A DNA stretch of 50,618 bases, from assembly GCA_017468115.1 (NCBI GenBank), contig JAFUJS010000006.1, positions 1-50,618 on the forward strand, in the 5' to 3' direction. Of the stretch, positions 7,919 through 15,564 are shown one piece after another. Below the pieces are notes generated by a model. The model was not told the DNA's origin, searched no databases, and worked only from the letters and a program-made list of their open reading frames with translations. Numbering within the stretch: the stretch's first letter is position 1; each line of letters starts with the position of its first letter. Source of the DNA: Clostridia bacterium. GTDB lineage: Bacteria; Bacillota_A; Clostridia; Oscillospirales; CAG-272. The translations under genes were made by a program, and so were the position numbers.

Positions 7919-8161
7919 ATGAGTATAGGAGAAGCAACAAGGCTACGAATTTTGGAGCTTTGCGATAAAAAGGGCATAACCGTAAACAAGCTGTCAACAC
8001 TTTGTGGCATTACGCAATCCACACTCAACAATATTATTTGTGGCAGAAACAAAAGCACCACTATCTCGACCATCAAAAAAATATGCGACGGTCTTGAAAT
8101 TGACATAAGAGAGTTTTTTAACTCCCAATTATTTGACAATCTTGAACAGGAAATAAGGTAG
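7919..8161 (+). CDS. XRE-family helix-turn-helix regulator
   Basis: An 80-residue protein made of one cro/CI-type helix-turn-helix: RILELCDKKGITVNKLS, then the recognition region GITQSTLNNIICGRNK and a third helix ISTIKKICDGLEIDIREFF. The ATG at 7919 is preferred to the GTG at 7910, because AGAGG overlaps that GTG and is correctly spaced from the ATG. There is no sensor domain. It is followed eight bases later by a lipoprotein gene and lies opposite the membrane/zinc-ribbon operon, which it may control. Confidence 0.88.
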   Translation: MSIGEATRLRILELCDKKGITVNKLSTLCGITQSTLNNIICGRNKSTTISTIKKICDGLEIDIREFFNSQLFDNLEQEIR

Positions 8162-8169
8162 GAGAGCAC

Positions 8170-8556
8170 ATGAAAAGAATTTTAGCAATTTTTGCGACCC
8201 TGTGTCTTTTATTCTGTCTTGTGGGCTGTAACGAGAGCCCGATGGACACAGTGATAAAAAGCTTGGAGTCAAGCGGATTTGAGTGCGTTGAATATACCGA
8301 AAAGCAAATTAGCGATATGGAACAGCAAATTGTAACGCTGGGCTACGATACGCAAGAGGGAATAAGCAGAGTAAGCCACGCAATAAAGCACCAAAATGAA
8401 AAGATGTACTGGGTTTATGTTTACGAGATGGAAAACCCTAACGATATTAATATTCTTATTGAAAAGCATGTTTTACCCGGCGGAAGCAAATACAAGGCAG
8501 GCGGCAACATTTTAGCCTTTGGAAACGCTGACGAGATAAAAGATTTACCACTATAG
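8170..8556 (+). CDS. Small lipoprotein of unknown function
   Basis: A 128-residue protein with a lipoprotein signal: MKRILAIF, a hydrophobic core, and the lipobox LVGC, with Cys20 as the predicted lipidated residue. The mature part (ESPMDTVIKSLESSGFEC and after) alternates charged and hydrophobic residues without a recognised domain. GGAGAG precedes the ATG. It follows the XRE regulator directly, so the pair is probably cotranscribed, and ends at a bidirectional terminator. Confidence 0.75.
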   Translation: MKRILAIFATLCLLFCLVGCNESPMDTVIKSLESSGFECVEYTEKQISDMEQQIVTLGYDTQEGISRVSHAIKHQNEKMYWVYVYEMENPNDINILIEKHVLPGGSKYKAGGNILAFGNADEIKDLPL

Positions 8557-8588
8557 AAAAAAGCTCGGATTTTTCCGAGCTTTTTATT
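8557..8588. terminator. Bidirectional terminator
   Basis: AGCTCGGA, TTTT, TCCGAGCT with a T run on the plus strand and a matching A run upstream. It serves both the lipoprotein gene and the convergent membrane protein gene. Confidence 0.85.
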
Positions 8589-8589
8589 T

Positions 8590-9222
8590 TTATTCGTTAG
8601 CGGTGAGCTGAGGCTCTTCCTTTTTTTCTAACAAGCGGGTAACGAACCAAAGTATATATGAAACACCCATAGAAATTCCTATGATAAGTGCGGAATATGT
8701 AAGGGCAAACATAGCGTAATGAGAATCGTCCACAACGTTAAAGACTTGAATCATTGAAACAAGAACATTAATAAATCTAAAAAACATATATGTTGCGGTT
8801 ACACCTATTCCAACAATTGATATTACCCTTACCTTGAAAAAGGTTGAAAGGAACAAAAGCACACCAACCACAAAGCCAAAAAGGCTTACAATATAGTTAG
8901 CTAGGAAAGGAAGAAAGTCGCCGCCATTTACCATTTGACTAAATAGCGTCATAGTCGCAGAAAGAAATGCTCCCGCTCTCAAAATAGCACAAATCAAAAA
9001 GGCGCTCTTTATCATAAAGCCGTGCTTGTCCCTGTCCAAAACGATGCAGTAACCAGAGAACAGGGCAACAACCGCAAAGCTGAACAAGCTATCAGGTTCA
9101 AAGATATCGCTTATATATTCGCTAAATGATGCTGAAGCTACAAGAATTTGCTGAAGTGAGTAGGTGGCAATGGCTATAGCCATGGCAATTTTTAAGAAAA
9201 CGCTTTGTTGTTTTGTCATCAT
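8590..9222 (-). CDS. Six-helix integral membrane protein, unknown
   Basis: A 210-residue protein with about six hydrophobic segments near residues 11-32, 45-62, 70-94, 103-128, 132-157 and 168-195, ending in a short charged tail with KKEEPQ. I recognise no family motif. Two ATG codons are adjacent; AAGGAG is three bases from the first and six from the second, so the real start may be 9219. It follows prmC by 13 bases and is probably cotranscribed with it, though no functional link is evident. Confidence 0.7.
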   Translation of the reverse strand: MMTKQQSVFLKIAMAIAIATYSLQQILVASASFSEYISDIFEPDSLFSFAVVALFSGYCIVLDRDKHGFMIKSAFLICAILRAGAFLSATMTLFSQMVNGGDFLPFLANYIVSLFGFVVGVLLFLSTFFKVRVISIVGIGVTATYMFFRFINVLVSMIQVFNVVDDSHYAMFALTYSALIIGISMGVSYILWFVTRLLEKKEEPQLTANE

Positions 9223-9235
9223 AAGCTCCTTAGTG

Positions 9236-10051
9236 TTATTTTATTATTAGAACAAGTCGGTCGTTGCCGCCGTAGTCCTTGTAGATTTTATAGGACGAGA
9301 TTTTGCCCTCTTTTTGGATTTTGCCAAGGGACGTGTCTAGCTTTTTTCCTTGGTCGTAGCCAAATTCGATCAGCATAACCCCACCGTCCTTAAGGAAAGA
9401 AAGCCCGTCGGTTATTAAAAAGTCAATTATATCAAGTCCGTCTGCGCCACCGTCAAGGGCAAGGGCAGGCTCCCTTTTTACCTCGCAGGAAAGGGTGTCT
9501 ATGTCCCTTGTAGGAATGTAGGGTGGGTTGGCAGTTATCAGGTCGTATTTTTTGTCCTTGGAAAGCTGTCTTATGTCGCTGTTTATAAAATTGCATTTTG
9601 CGCCGTGATGATTGGCATTTTTCATTGCCATATGAAGCGCATCTGCTGAGATGTCAACAAGGTCCACCTCTGTGTCCTTTTCTAGGGAAAGGGTAATGCC
9701 GATACAGCCGCTACCTGTGCAAAAATCAGCCACGTCCTCGCCCTTTTTTAGAATTTTCAGTGCTTTTTCCACCAAAAGCTCCGTGTCGGGTCTTGGTATT
9801 AGGCAGGCAGGGCTGACAAAAAACTCTCTGCCGTAAAACTCCCATTTGCCAAGAATATATTGCAGCGGCTCGTGCTCCTTGCGGCGGGCAAGGAGATTTT
9901 CAAGCTCCAAGGAATTAAAGTCCCTGTCCTTGTCAATCAGGAGCTGACCTATGCTGACCCCAAAAAGCTCGCAAAGAATAATTTGTGCCTCGCTGACAGG
10001 CTCGAGTGCGCCATATTCGGTTAATGTCTTAACAAGCTCAAGATATTTCAT
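9236..10051 (-). CDS. prmC: Release factor glutamine N5-methyltransferase
   Basis: A 271-residue PrmC/HemK that methylates the Gln of the GGQ motif in RF1 and RF2. The N-terminal helical domain (residues 1-85) is followed by the SAM-binding Rossmann domain, with VADFCTGSGCIGITLS near 105-120, VDLVDIS near 128 and the catalytic NPPYIP near 180. AAGGAG is five bases from the ATG. In many Firmicutes prmC sits with yqhQ (DUF1385) and prfA. Here yqhQ lies 2.8 kb away on the other strand and prfA is absent from the window, so the cluster has been broken. Confidence 0.95.
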   Translation of the reverse strand: MKYLELVKTLTEYGALEPVSEAQIILCELFGVSIGQLLIDKDRDFNSLELENLLARRKEHEPLQYILGKWEFYGREFFVSPACLIPRPDTELLVEKALKILKKGEDVADFCTGSGCIGITLSLEKDTEVDLVDISADALHMAMKNANHHGAKCNFINSDIRQLSKDKKYDLITANPPYIPTRDIDTLSCEVKREPALALDGGADGLDIIDFLITDGLSFLKDGGVMLIEFGYDQGKKLDTSLGKIQKEGKISSYKIYKDYGGNDRLVLIIK

Positions 10052-10077
10052 AGGCTCTCCTTTCTTGATTTTGGTTC

Positions 10078-10225
10078 GGCGGGAGCAAGCCCCCGCCCTA
10101 CGGGTTATTTATCTTTCACAAAAGCGCCTTTGCAACTATGTTTCGGGCAGTCGGGACACGCCTGCCCCTACGGGGTGTGGCAAACACCGTGGCTCTCGGT
10201 GGGAGCAAGCCCCTACGGGGTTGAA
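10078..10225. repeat. GC-rich intergenic repeat modules between prmC and a lipoprotein gene
   Basis: CGGCGGGAGCAAGCCCCCG at 10078 folds on itself and is followed by CCCTACGGG. Similar units occur at about 10145-10180 and 10199-10222, and again at 11893-11930 and 12050-12070, with partial matches near 20580 and 22863. No gene is seen in this stretch. The modules are short hairpins of unknown role. Confidence 0.6.
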
Positions 10226-10231
10226 TTTTCA

Positions 10232-10262
10232 ACCAAAAAACCTCGCTTGGCGAGGTTTAATT
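10232..10262 (-). terminator. Terminator of the small lipoprotein gene
   Basis: Read on the minus strand: AAACCTCG, CCAAG loop, CGAGGTTT, then TTTT. It begins right after the stop at 10264. Confidence 0.8.
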
Positions 10263-10263
10263 T

Positions 10264-10482
10264 TTATAGCTCCGGGTCAACGGCAAGTCCGCTAGCCCCC
10301 TGGTCCTGTTGGGTTTGCGTTGTGGTGTGGTACTTTTCGTCCTCTTTGAGGTACGGGTCAAGAAGCCCGTGAAGAGTGGAGTTTAGATTTTTGGAATATT
10401 CCTCAATTGTATCGCTGTAATCACAGGACACAAGGGCAAAAAGCATTAATGCAAGCAGTAAAATTGCAACAAGTCTTTTCAT
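10264..10482 (-). CDS. Very small lipoprotein
   Basis: A 72-residue protein with a clear lipoprotein signal: MKRLVAIL, a hydrophobic core and lipobox LVSC with Cys20. The mature part is only about 52 residues, polar, with TTTQTQQDQG near the end, and matches no family I know. GGAGGGAG precedes the ATG, and it has its own perfect promoter and terminator, which supports a real gene despite its size. Divergent to the Gfo/Idh/MocA oxidoreductase. Confidence 0.72.
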   Translation of the reverse strand: MKRLVAILLLALMLFALVSCDYSDTIEEYSKNLNSTLHGLLDPYLKEDEKYHTTTQTQQDQGASGLAVDPEL

Positions 10483-10513
10483 TTTGTTCTCCCTCCTCTT
10501 GGTTTCTGATATT

Positions 10514-10542
10514 ATTTTAGCATTTTAACAAATTAATGTCAA
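10514..10542 (-). promoter_or_regulatory. Promoter of the small lipoprotein gene
   Basis: Minus strand: TTGACA, 17-base spacer, TAAAAT. Its -35 lies eight bases from the -35 of the divergent promoter at 10551, so a single factor could affect both. Confidence 0.75.
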
Positions 10543-10550
10543 CATCTTTA

Positions 10551-10579
10551 TTGACTTTGCCCTTTTATAATGGTAAAAT
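10551..10579 (+). promoter_or_regulatory. Promoter of the Gfo/Idh/MocA oxidoreductase gene
   Basis: TTGACT, 17-base spacer, TAAAAT, with a second TATAAT-like hexamer inside the spacer. Confidence 0.75.
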
Positions 10580-10620
10580 ACAGGGGTAAGCATAGCTTAA
10601 ATTTCCCCTTGGAGGCAATT

Positions 10621-11859
10621 ATGGACAAGATTAAATTTGGTATTATTGGCTTCGGCTGTCGTAGCTACGGCATGACCGAAATTCTTTTGGGCTTTGACGA
10701 TGTGGAAATCACAGCCGTTTGCGATAAATACGAGGACAGGGTTGAAAATGCGAAGAACCTTGTTAAGGAAAAGCGTGGCAATCTTCCCTTTGGCACATGT
10801 GATTACAAGGAGCTTTTGACCTCAGGGCTTTGCGAGGCTGTTTATATTGCTACCGACTGGGAAATGCACTCTCCAATCGCTTGCTTTGCTATGGAGCAGG
10901 GCGTTAGTGTTGCTATGGAGGTTGGCGGTGCTTACACCGTTGAGGAGTGCTGGAATTTGGTTGACACTTGGGAAAAAACCAAGGTGCCCTTTATGTTTAT
11001 GGAAAACTGCTGCTATAACAGGGATGAGCTTTTGGCAACCGCTATTGCAAGAAAGGGTCTTTTCGGAAAAGTTGTGCACCTGAGCGGTGCATATGCCCAC
11101 GACCTTCGTACAGAGGTTACAGGCGGCAAGGAGAACAGGCACTATCGCCTAAGAAACTACCTTACAAGAAACTGCGAAAACTACCCCACACACGAGCTTG
11201 GTCCTATGGCAAAAATCCTTGATATTAACCGCGGAAACAGAATGGTTTCCTTGGTGTCCGTGGCATCAAAATCCTTCGGTATGGAGCAGTTTGTTGAGGA
11301 CAGACGTGATACAATTGTAAACAAGGACCTAATCGGCGTTGACTTTGCCCAGGGCGATATTATAAACACAATCATCACCTGTGAAAATGGCGAGACAATG
11401 ACACTAAAATTAGACACGTCCCTGCCTCGTTCTTACTCCAGAGAGTTCTGTGTACGTGGCACAAAGGGTCTTTACGAGCAGGACATTAACGGCGTATATT
11501 TTGACGGTCAGCCGGAGTACTGGTCAAGACTTGAGTACATAGAGAAGTACAAAAACTCCGCAGAGAAGTATAAATCTATGCTTCCCGACGCATGGCGTGA
11601 TATTACCGAGGAAGCCCTTGCGGCAGGCCACGGCGGAATGGACTATGTGGAGCTTCGTGAATTTGTTGACAGACTAAAATCAGGCGAGGAAATGATGTGC
11701 GATATTTACGATGCCGCAGCCTGGATGGTTATTACCGCCCTTTCCGAAAAATCAATTAAAGAGGGTGGCGCACCACAAGAAATTCCGGACTTTACAAGAG
11801 GCGCCTACAAGAATAGACCAAGCGCCGACGTGCTTACCTTTAACGAGTATAAGGAATAA
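10621..11859 (+). CDS. Gfo/Idh/MocA-family oxidoreductase
   Basis: A 412-residue NAD(P)-dependent oxidoreductase. The N-terminal Rossmann fold starts KFGIIGFGCRSYG and continues with ITAVCDKYEDR. A VYIATDWEMHSP segment takes the place of the usual nucleotide-contact loop, and AMEVGGAYT corresponds to the EKP/EVG position. The C-terminal sheet contains ENCCYNRDE and HELGPMAKIL, typical of the sub-group related to GH109-like and inositol/sugar oxidoreductases. I start at the ATG at 10621, six bases after GGAGG; the longer frame would initiate within the promoter. The substrate is probably a sugar or glycoside, not determined. Confidence 0.88.
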   Translation: MDKIKFGIIGFGCRSYGMTEILLGFDDVEITAVCDKYEDRVENAKNLVKEKRGNLPFGTCDYKELLTSGLCEAVYIATDWEMHSPIACFAMEQGVSVAMEVGGAYTVEECWNLVDTWEKTKVPFMFMENCCYNRDELLATAIARKGLFGKVVHLSGAYAHDLRTEVTGGKENRHYRLRNYLTRNCENYPTHELGPMAKILDINRGNRMVSLVSVASKSFGMEQFVEDRRDTIVNKDLIGVDFAQGDIINTIITCENGETMTLKLDTSLPRSYSREFCVRGTKGLYEQDINGVYFDGQPEYWSRLEYIEKYKNSAEKYKSMLPDAWRDITEEALAAGHGGMDYVELREFVDRLKSGEEMMCDIYDAAAWMVITALSEKSIKEGGAPQEIPDFTRGAYKNRPSADVLTFNEYKE

Positions 11860-11860
11860 C

Positions 11861-11887
11861 AAAAAGAGGCAAAATGCCTCTTTTTTG
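11861..11887 (+). terminator. Terminator after the oxidoreductase gene
   Basis: GAGGCA, AAA loop, TGCCTC with flanking A and T runs directly after the stop codon. Confidence 0.88.
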
Positions 11888-12075
11888 TTTTGCGGTAGCC
11901 TTCGGCGGGAGCAAGCCCCCGCCCTACGTGGTGTTTGTCAATGGTACAAAATAGCCCCCTTGTGAAAGGCACACATAGGGCGTACCTTGCGTTGAGGTGG
12001 CTTGCGTAGCAAGACGGAGGGATTGCAGATAGACCAATTTTGTGGATTTTCGGCGGGAGCAAGCCTGCTTTTCAT
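11888..12075. repeat. Intergenic repeat block
   Basis: The CGGCGGGAGCAAGC module occurs at about 11893 and again at about 12051, flanking a middle stretch with CCCCCTTGTGAAAGG and TTGCGTAGCAAGACGGAGGG. The middle part resembles a widespread Clostridia intergenic element that reads CCCTCCGTC on the other strand. No coding potential is seen. Confidence 0.5.
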
Positions 12076-12091
12076 TACAAAAAGCATTTGT

Positions 12092-12280
12092 TTATCTTGC
12101 GCCGTTTTTGATTTGCGTTTCTAAAAGCTCCGCCTCGGAGTCGGACAGCAGGTCCTCTATGGAGCAGGTCATGGTTTTTTCCACAAGTGCTTTTGATGCA
12201 AGAAGGGCTGTGCCTACAACAAGTGCACCGCCTAAAATGCACATTGTTGCCTTAGCAAGGGATAATGTTATATTTTTCAT
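12092..12280 (-). CDS. Small single-helix membrane protein
   Basis: A 62-residue protein with one hydrophobic segment, ATMCILGGALVVGTALLASK, and a short acidic C-terminal domain (SIEDLLSDSEAELLE). The N-terminus is basic, so the tail is likely outside or the helix is a signal anchor. GAGGTGG is well placed before the ATG, which is the main support for a real gene. No family recognised. It reads away from ruvX. Confidence 0.55.
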   Translation of the reverse strand: MKNITLSLAKATMCILGGALVVGTALLASKALVEKTMTCSIEDLLSDSEAELLETQIKNGAR

Positions 12281-12371
12281 TTTTCCACCTCGTTTTTTGG
12301 TTTATTATGCCAAGCTTGCTTCCTTTATATGCGTGTTTTTTCATTGTTACCAAAAAATTTACATTATTTCG

Positions 12372-12400
12372 TTGAAAAAATATATATAATATGTTAAAAT
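12372..12400 (+). promoter_or_regulatory. Promoter of ruvX-yqhQ
   Basis: TTGAAA, 17-base A/T spacer, TAAAAT, 32 bases before the ruvX ATG. Confidence 0.75.
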
Positions 12401-12432
12401 ATATTGAATTTGTAAGCTAAAGGAGAAAGGCT

Positions 12433-12861
12433 ATGGCAGGAAAAAGAGTCTTAGGCGTTGATTTTGGCGACGCAAGAACAGGGCTTGCCCTTTCCGACCC
12501 AAGTGGGTTTTTGGCAAGCGGCATTGGCTGTATAAAAAGCGGTAGCTTTCTTAAAACAGCCGAGGAAGTGGTTAAGGTTGCCACAGAAAAGGACGTGCGT
12601 CTTATCGTTCTTGGCCACCCCATCAATATGAACGGCACAATCGGCCCAAGGGCGGAAAAGGCAGAGGCATTTGCCAAGCATCTTACAGAGCTTTGCCAGA
12701 TTCCCGTTTTGCTTTTTGACGAAAGGCTTTCCACGGCAAACGCACACGTTATCTTAAACAACACAACCATTAAAGGGCAAAAGAGAAAGGAAATCATTGA
12801 CGAAATGTCTGCTTCCTTGATTTTGCAAAGTTATCTTGACAAGGAGAGAGCTAATGGATAA
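12433..12861 (+). CDS. ruvX: Putative pre-16S rRNA nuclease / Holliday junction resolvase-like protein
   Basis: A 142-residue YqgF/RuvX protein with the RNase H-like fold. LGVDFGDARTGLALSD gives the first catalytic Asp, LGHPINMNG the second motif and FDERLSTANAH the Glu/Asp motif. Bacterial YqgF is linked to 16S rRNA 5'-end maturation, and earlier to recombination. Length is standard. AAAGGAG precedes the ATG. Its 3' end overlaps the start of the next gene by eight bases, suggesting translational coupling. Confidence 0.93.
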   Translation: MAGKRVLGVDFGDARTGLALSDPSGFLASGIGCIKSGSFLKTAEEVVKVATEKDVRLIVLGHPINMNGTIGPRAEKAEAFAKHLTELCQIPVLLFDERLSTANAHVILNNTTIKGQKRKEIIDEMSASLILQSYLDKERANG

Positions 12862-13915
12862 AAATAAATCCTGCCGCCGCACGCAGGTTGGCGGTCAAGC
12901 GGTTATTGAGGGTGTTATGATGAAAAACGGCACCAAGGTAGCCTTGGCTGTCCGCAAGGACGACGGCACTATTGAAATAAAAAATAGCGAGTTCCATCCC
13001 AAGAAGGAAAAGCACAAATGGCTGGGCTGGCCTCTTATTCGAGGCATTGTGGGCTTTGTTGAGTCCCTTATGCTTTCCTTCAGAACCCTTTCAGACTCCA
13101 CAGATATGCTGGGTCTTGAGGACGAAAACGAGAAGAAGGACGGCAAAAGCAGCACAAGCGGACTTATGGTAATTTCACTTATTTTGGGTCTTTTGCTGGC
13201 TGTGGGCTTGTTTATCTTTTTGCCATCATTCTTATCCGGTCTTCTTATGGACAATGTTTTCCACCTTACAGAGGCGGAGCACGGCTGGAAATATCAGCTT
13301 GCTATCTCAGGTCTTGAGGGTGCTGTAAAAATCATAATTTTCATAGGCTATTTGCTTTTCGTTTCACTAATGAAGGACATCAGGCGCACCTTCCAATACC
13401 ACGGCGCCGAGCACAAGTCCATCGCTTGCTATGAAAACGGAATGGAGCTTACCCCCGAAAACGCAAGAAAATGCAAGCGCTTCCATCCACGCTGTGGCAC
13501 AAGCTTTATGTTCGTTATGGTGCTCCTTAGCATTGTAATCGGCATTTTCATTCCTACCTTTGGCGGACAGGAGTGGCTACGCTCCCTAGTTAAGCTTGCT
13601 ACACTCCCTCTTGTTATGGGTCTTGGGTACGAGTTTATTATGTTTGCAGGCAAGCACCAAAACTGGTTTACCAAAATGCTTTCCGCACCGGGGCTTTGGA
13701 TGCAGAGAATTACCACAAAGGAGCCTGATGACTATCAGCTTGCCGTTGCAATTTGTGCAATCAAAGCATCAATGCCCGAGGAATTTCCCGACTTTTCTCC
13801 TGAGGAATACTTTATCACAAGAGAACAAAACAAGGGCCACATAGCCTACGAGGAGCCTAAAAAGGAAAAGGGCAAATCAAAGGAAAAGGAAACAGAGAAC
13901 ACCTCTGAAGAATAA
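12854..13915 (+). CDS. DUF1385 membrane protein (YqhQ-like)
   Basis: A 353-residue integral membrane protein of the YqhQ family. Signatures are GGQAVIEGVMMKNG at the N-terminus, a central GAEHKSIACYE (the YHGAEHK motif) and RFHPRCGTSFMF, with four or five hydrophobic helices near residues 100-125, 150-170, 205-230 and 245-265. A highly charged Lys/Glu tail ends the protein. The biochemical role is unknown. I start at the ATG at 12854, after AAGGAG, inside the end of ruvX; this is better placed than the upstream in-frame codon at 12836. Confidence 0.9.
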   Translation: MDKNKSCRRTQVGGQAVIEGVMMKNGTKVALAVRKDDGTIEIKNSEFHPKKEKHKWLGWPLIRGIVGFVESLMLSFRTLSDSTDMLGLEDENEKKDGKSSTSGLMVISLILGLLLAVGLFIFLPSFLSGLLMDNVFHLTEAEHGWKYQLAISGLEGAVKIIIFIGYLLFVSLMKDIRRTFQYHGAEHKSIACYENGMELTPENARKCKRFHPRCGTSFMFVMVLLSIVIGIFIPTFGGQEWLRSLVKLATLPLVMGLGYEFIMFAGKHQNWFTKMLSAPGLWMQRITTKEPDDYQLAVAICAIKASMPEEFPDFSPEEYFITREQNKGHIAYEEPKKEKGKSKEKETENTSEE

Positions 13916-13943
13916 AAAAATGCGACCCTGTGTCGCATTTTTC
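13914..13943 (+). terminator. Terminator after the YqhQ-like gene
   Basis: TGCGAC, short loop, GTCGCA between an A run and a T run. Confidence 0.85.
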
Positions 13944-13973
13944 TTTCAATTTTATGTGTTAAGGAGAGGAAAA

Positions 13974-15125
13974 ATGGCATTTGACCTTACATCAAAAGAC
14001 GAAAACGCAAGGCCCCGTCTTGCTAAATTTATTGATAATTTTACCTCAAATAACTTTCAAAGCGCATACAAAATTACATATGGGGGAAATAGCCTTGACT
14101 CTCACAGGTATCGCTCCTGGGAGCATTGCAGGCAAAGGTTCATAAACGCAAGAGGCACAAGCCCAAGCCAGCAAGAAAAAGAGGAGCTTGCCCTGCACCT
14201 TGCATTCTACCTTGCAAGCTGGGGCATGTACCGTGGCTCATCCTTCCTTTTAAGCCTTGACTACACCGTCCACCTTCCTGTTGTTGATATTGCGCTAAAA
14301 AATGTCTACGACAAGCTTTTCCAGTCTGATAGCCTAATCGTCCAAGACCAAAAAAAGTATCTTACGCTTATGTTTGGAGAGGACGGAAAAGGGGGCATTG
14401 TTGGAGAGCTTAGGGACTATCTGGCGTTATGGCGCAATGAGGTTAAGAGGGTAGGCGCAGCCACCACAGAGGACGAAGGGGAGGACACCGCCTTAGCCGA
14501 GGGCTCGGTTAGAGGGGGCTTTACACTAGACGACGTTTCCACCGTGCTAATTACAAAAATTCTTATGGGTGTTTTTGGCTGTATCCCCGCCTACGACCGA
14601 TATGTTATGGACGGCCTTGGCGTGCAGGGTATACAAAAAACCTTTAATAAAAAGGGTGTGGGAGAGCTTTTAAACCACGTCGTAAATGACGAGAAGGTAT
14701 ATAACAACATAAATGATGTGCGTAGCGAAATGATAAAGGCTAACCAAGGCTACACAACCTTTGACTTAAACAATTACACCTTTATGAAGATGGTAGATAT
14801 GCTGTTTTGGGAGATTGGTGCAGGTCAGGTTGTAGAGGTAAGCACTCGCCGAGGCGCTTCATTTGACGAAGGCTGCATTGGCGAATTTAACTGCCTCGTT
14901 AAGCAAGTTGAAAGCGGAAATATATCACAGCCGCCATACACCCTTGACGCAGGGTGCAAGCGCTTTAAGTCAAGCAACATAGGCTCCCTTTTAATGTGCG
15001 TTTGCGAGGAGCTAAAGGACAATGCAGACATAAAGAGCAGAAAGACAAATATCAAGGATGCAATAAAAAATCTGAGGGACGGTTGGCTTGCCACCGTCTG
15101 CTACACAAAGAAATTTGTAAAATAG
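13974..15125 (+). CDS. Conserved-looking hypothetical protein, 383 residues
   Basis: The ATG at 13974 follows AAGGAGAGG, so I use MAFDLTSKDENARPR as N-terminus rather than an upstream codon inside the terminator. The protein is soluble by composition. The most distinctive part is residues 70-105, with LAFYLASWGMYRGSSF and DYTVHLPVV, which I have seen in unnamed bacterial proteins with no assigned function. An acidic insert (ATTEDEGEDTALAEG) follows, then a helical C-terminal half with MLFWEIGAG and LMCVCEELKDN. There is no catalytic motif I can name. It stands alone between two terminators, typical of an accessory gene. Confidence 0.7.
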   Translation: MAFDLTSKDENARPRLAKFIDNFTSNNFQSAYKITYGGNSLDSHRYRSWEHCRQRFINARGTSPSQQEKEELALHLAFYLASWGMYRGSSFLLSLDYTVHLPVVDIALKNVYDKLFQSDSLIVQDQKKYLTLMFGEDGKGGIVGELRDYLALWRNEVKRVGAATTEDEGEDTALAEGSVRGGFTLDDVSTVLITKILMGVFGCIPAYDRYVMDGLGVQGIQKTFNKKGVGELLNHVVNDEKVYNNINDVRSEMIKANQGYTTFDLNNYTFMKMVDMLFWEIGAGQVVEVSTRRGASFDEGCIGEFNCLVKQVESGNISQPPYTLDAGCKRFKSSNIGSLLMCVCEELKDNADIKSRKTNIKDAIKNLRDGWLATVCYTKKFVK

Positions 15126-15170
15126 AAGCTCAAGCCTCGCATCTCGTTTTGAGAACATCATGCCAAATAA

Positions 15171-15198
15171 AAAAGGGACCGCTAAGCGGTCCTTTTTT
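15171..15198. terminator. Bidirectional terminator
   Basis: GGACCGC, TAA loop, GCGGTCC flanked by A and T runs. It serves the gene ending at 15125 and the convergent gene ending at 15202. Confidence 0.88.
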
Positions 15199-15201
15199 CT
15201 A

Positions 15202-15423
15202 TTAGATGTCCATTTTGTTAAGAAGCTCTTTAAGATTCTTGATTTCTGTTTCTGTAAGAGTAATACCCTTACCGAGCTTATCGTGGGATTCCTGCCATGC
15301 ACGAATGTCGTAAACAGGCTCACGCTCGTTCCAGCTGATTAAGTTAACTTCCTTAACCCAGCCGTTGTTGCTGTCGGAAACAGATCCAAAATTCTTAACA
15401 ATTTCAAACTTGAATTCTGCCAT
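15202..15423 (-). CDS. YdbC-like PC4-fold single-stranded nucleic acid-binding protein
   Basis: A 73-residue protein matching the YdbC family of small PC4-like proteins: FKFEIVKNFG, GWVKEVNLISWN, EPVYDIRAW and GKGITLTETEIKNLKELL. The fold is a curved beta sheet with one helix that binds single-stranded DNA or RNA as a dimer. AGGAGGAG is well spaced to the ATG at 15423; an upstream in-frame extension of 28 codons has no ribosome site. It has its own promoter and terminator. The cellular role is not defined beyond nucleic acid binding. Confidence 0.9.
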   Translation of the reverse strand: MAEFKFEIVKNFGSVSDSNNGWVKEVNLISWNEREPVYDIRAWQESHDKLGKGITLTETEIKNLKELLNKMDI

Positions 15424-15478
15424 TTTTCTCTCCTCCTGTGCAAAATTCGAGTGCATATAGCATACTCTTATTGCCCCT

Positions 15479-15507
15479 ATTTTAACATATATTATATATA
15501 ATTTCAA
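15479..15507 (-). promoter_or_regulatory. Promoter of the YdbC-like gene
   Basis: Minus strand: TTGAAA, 17-base A/T spacer, TAAAAT, in an A/T-rich stretch. Confidence 0.65.
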
Positions 15508-15564
15508 TATATAAATATAAAAATATTGGAAAAATTTGAAATTTTTTTGAATATTTTTGGTTTT

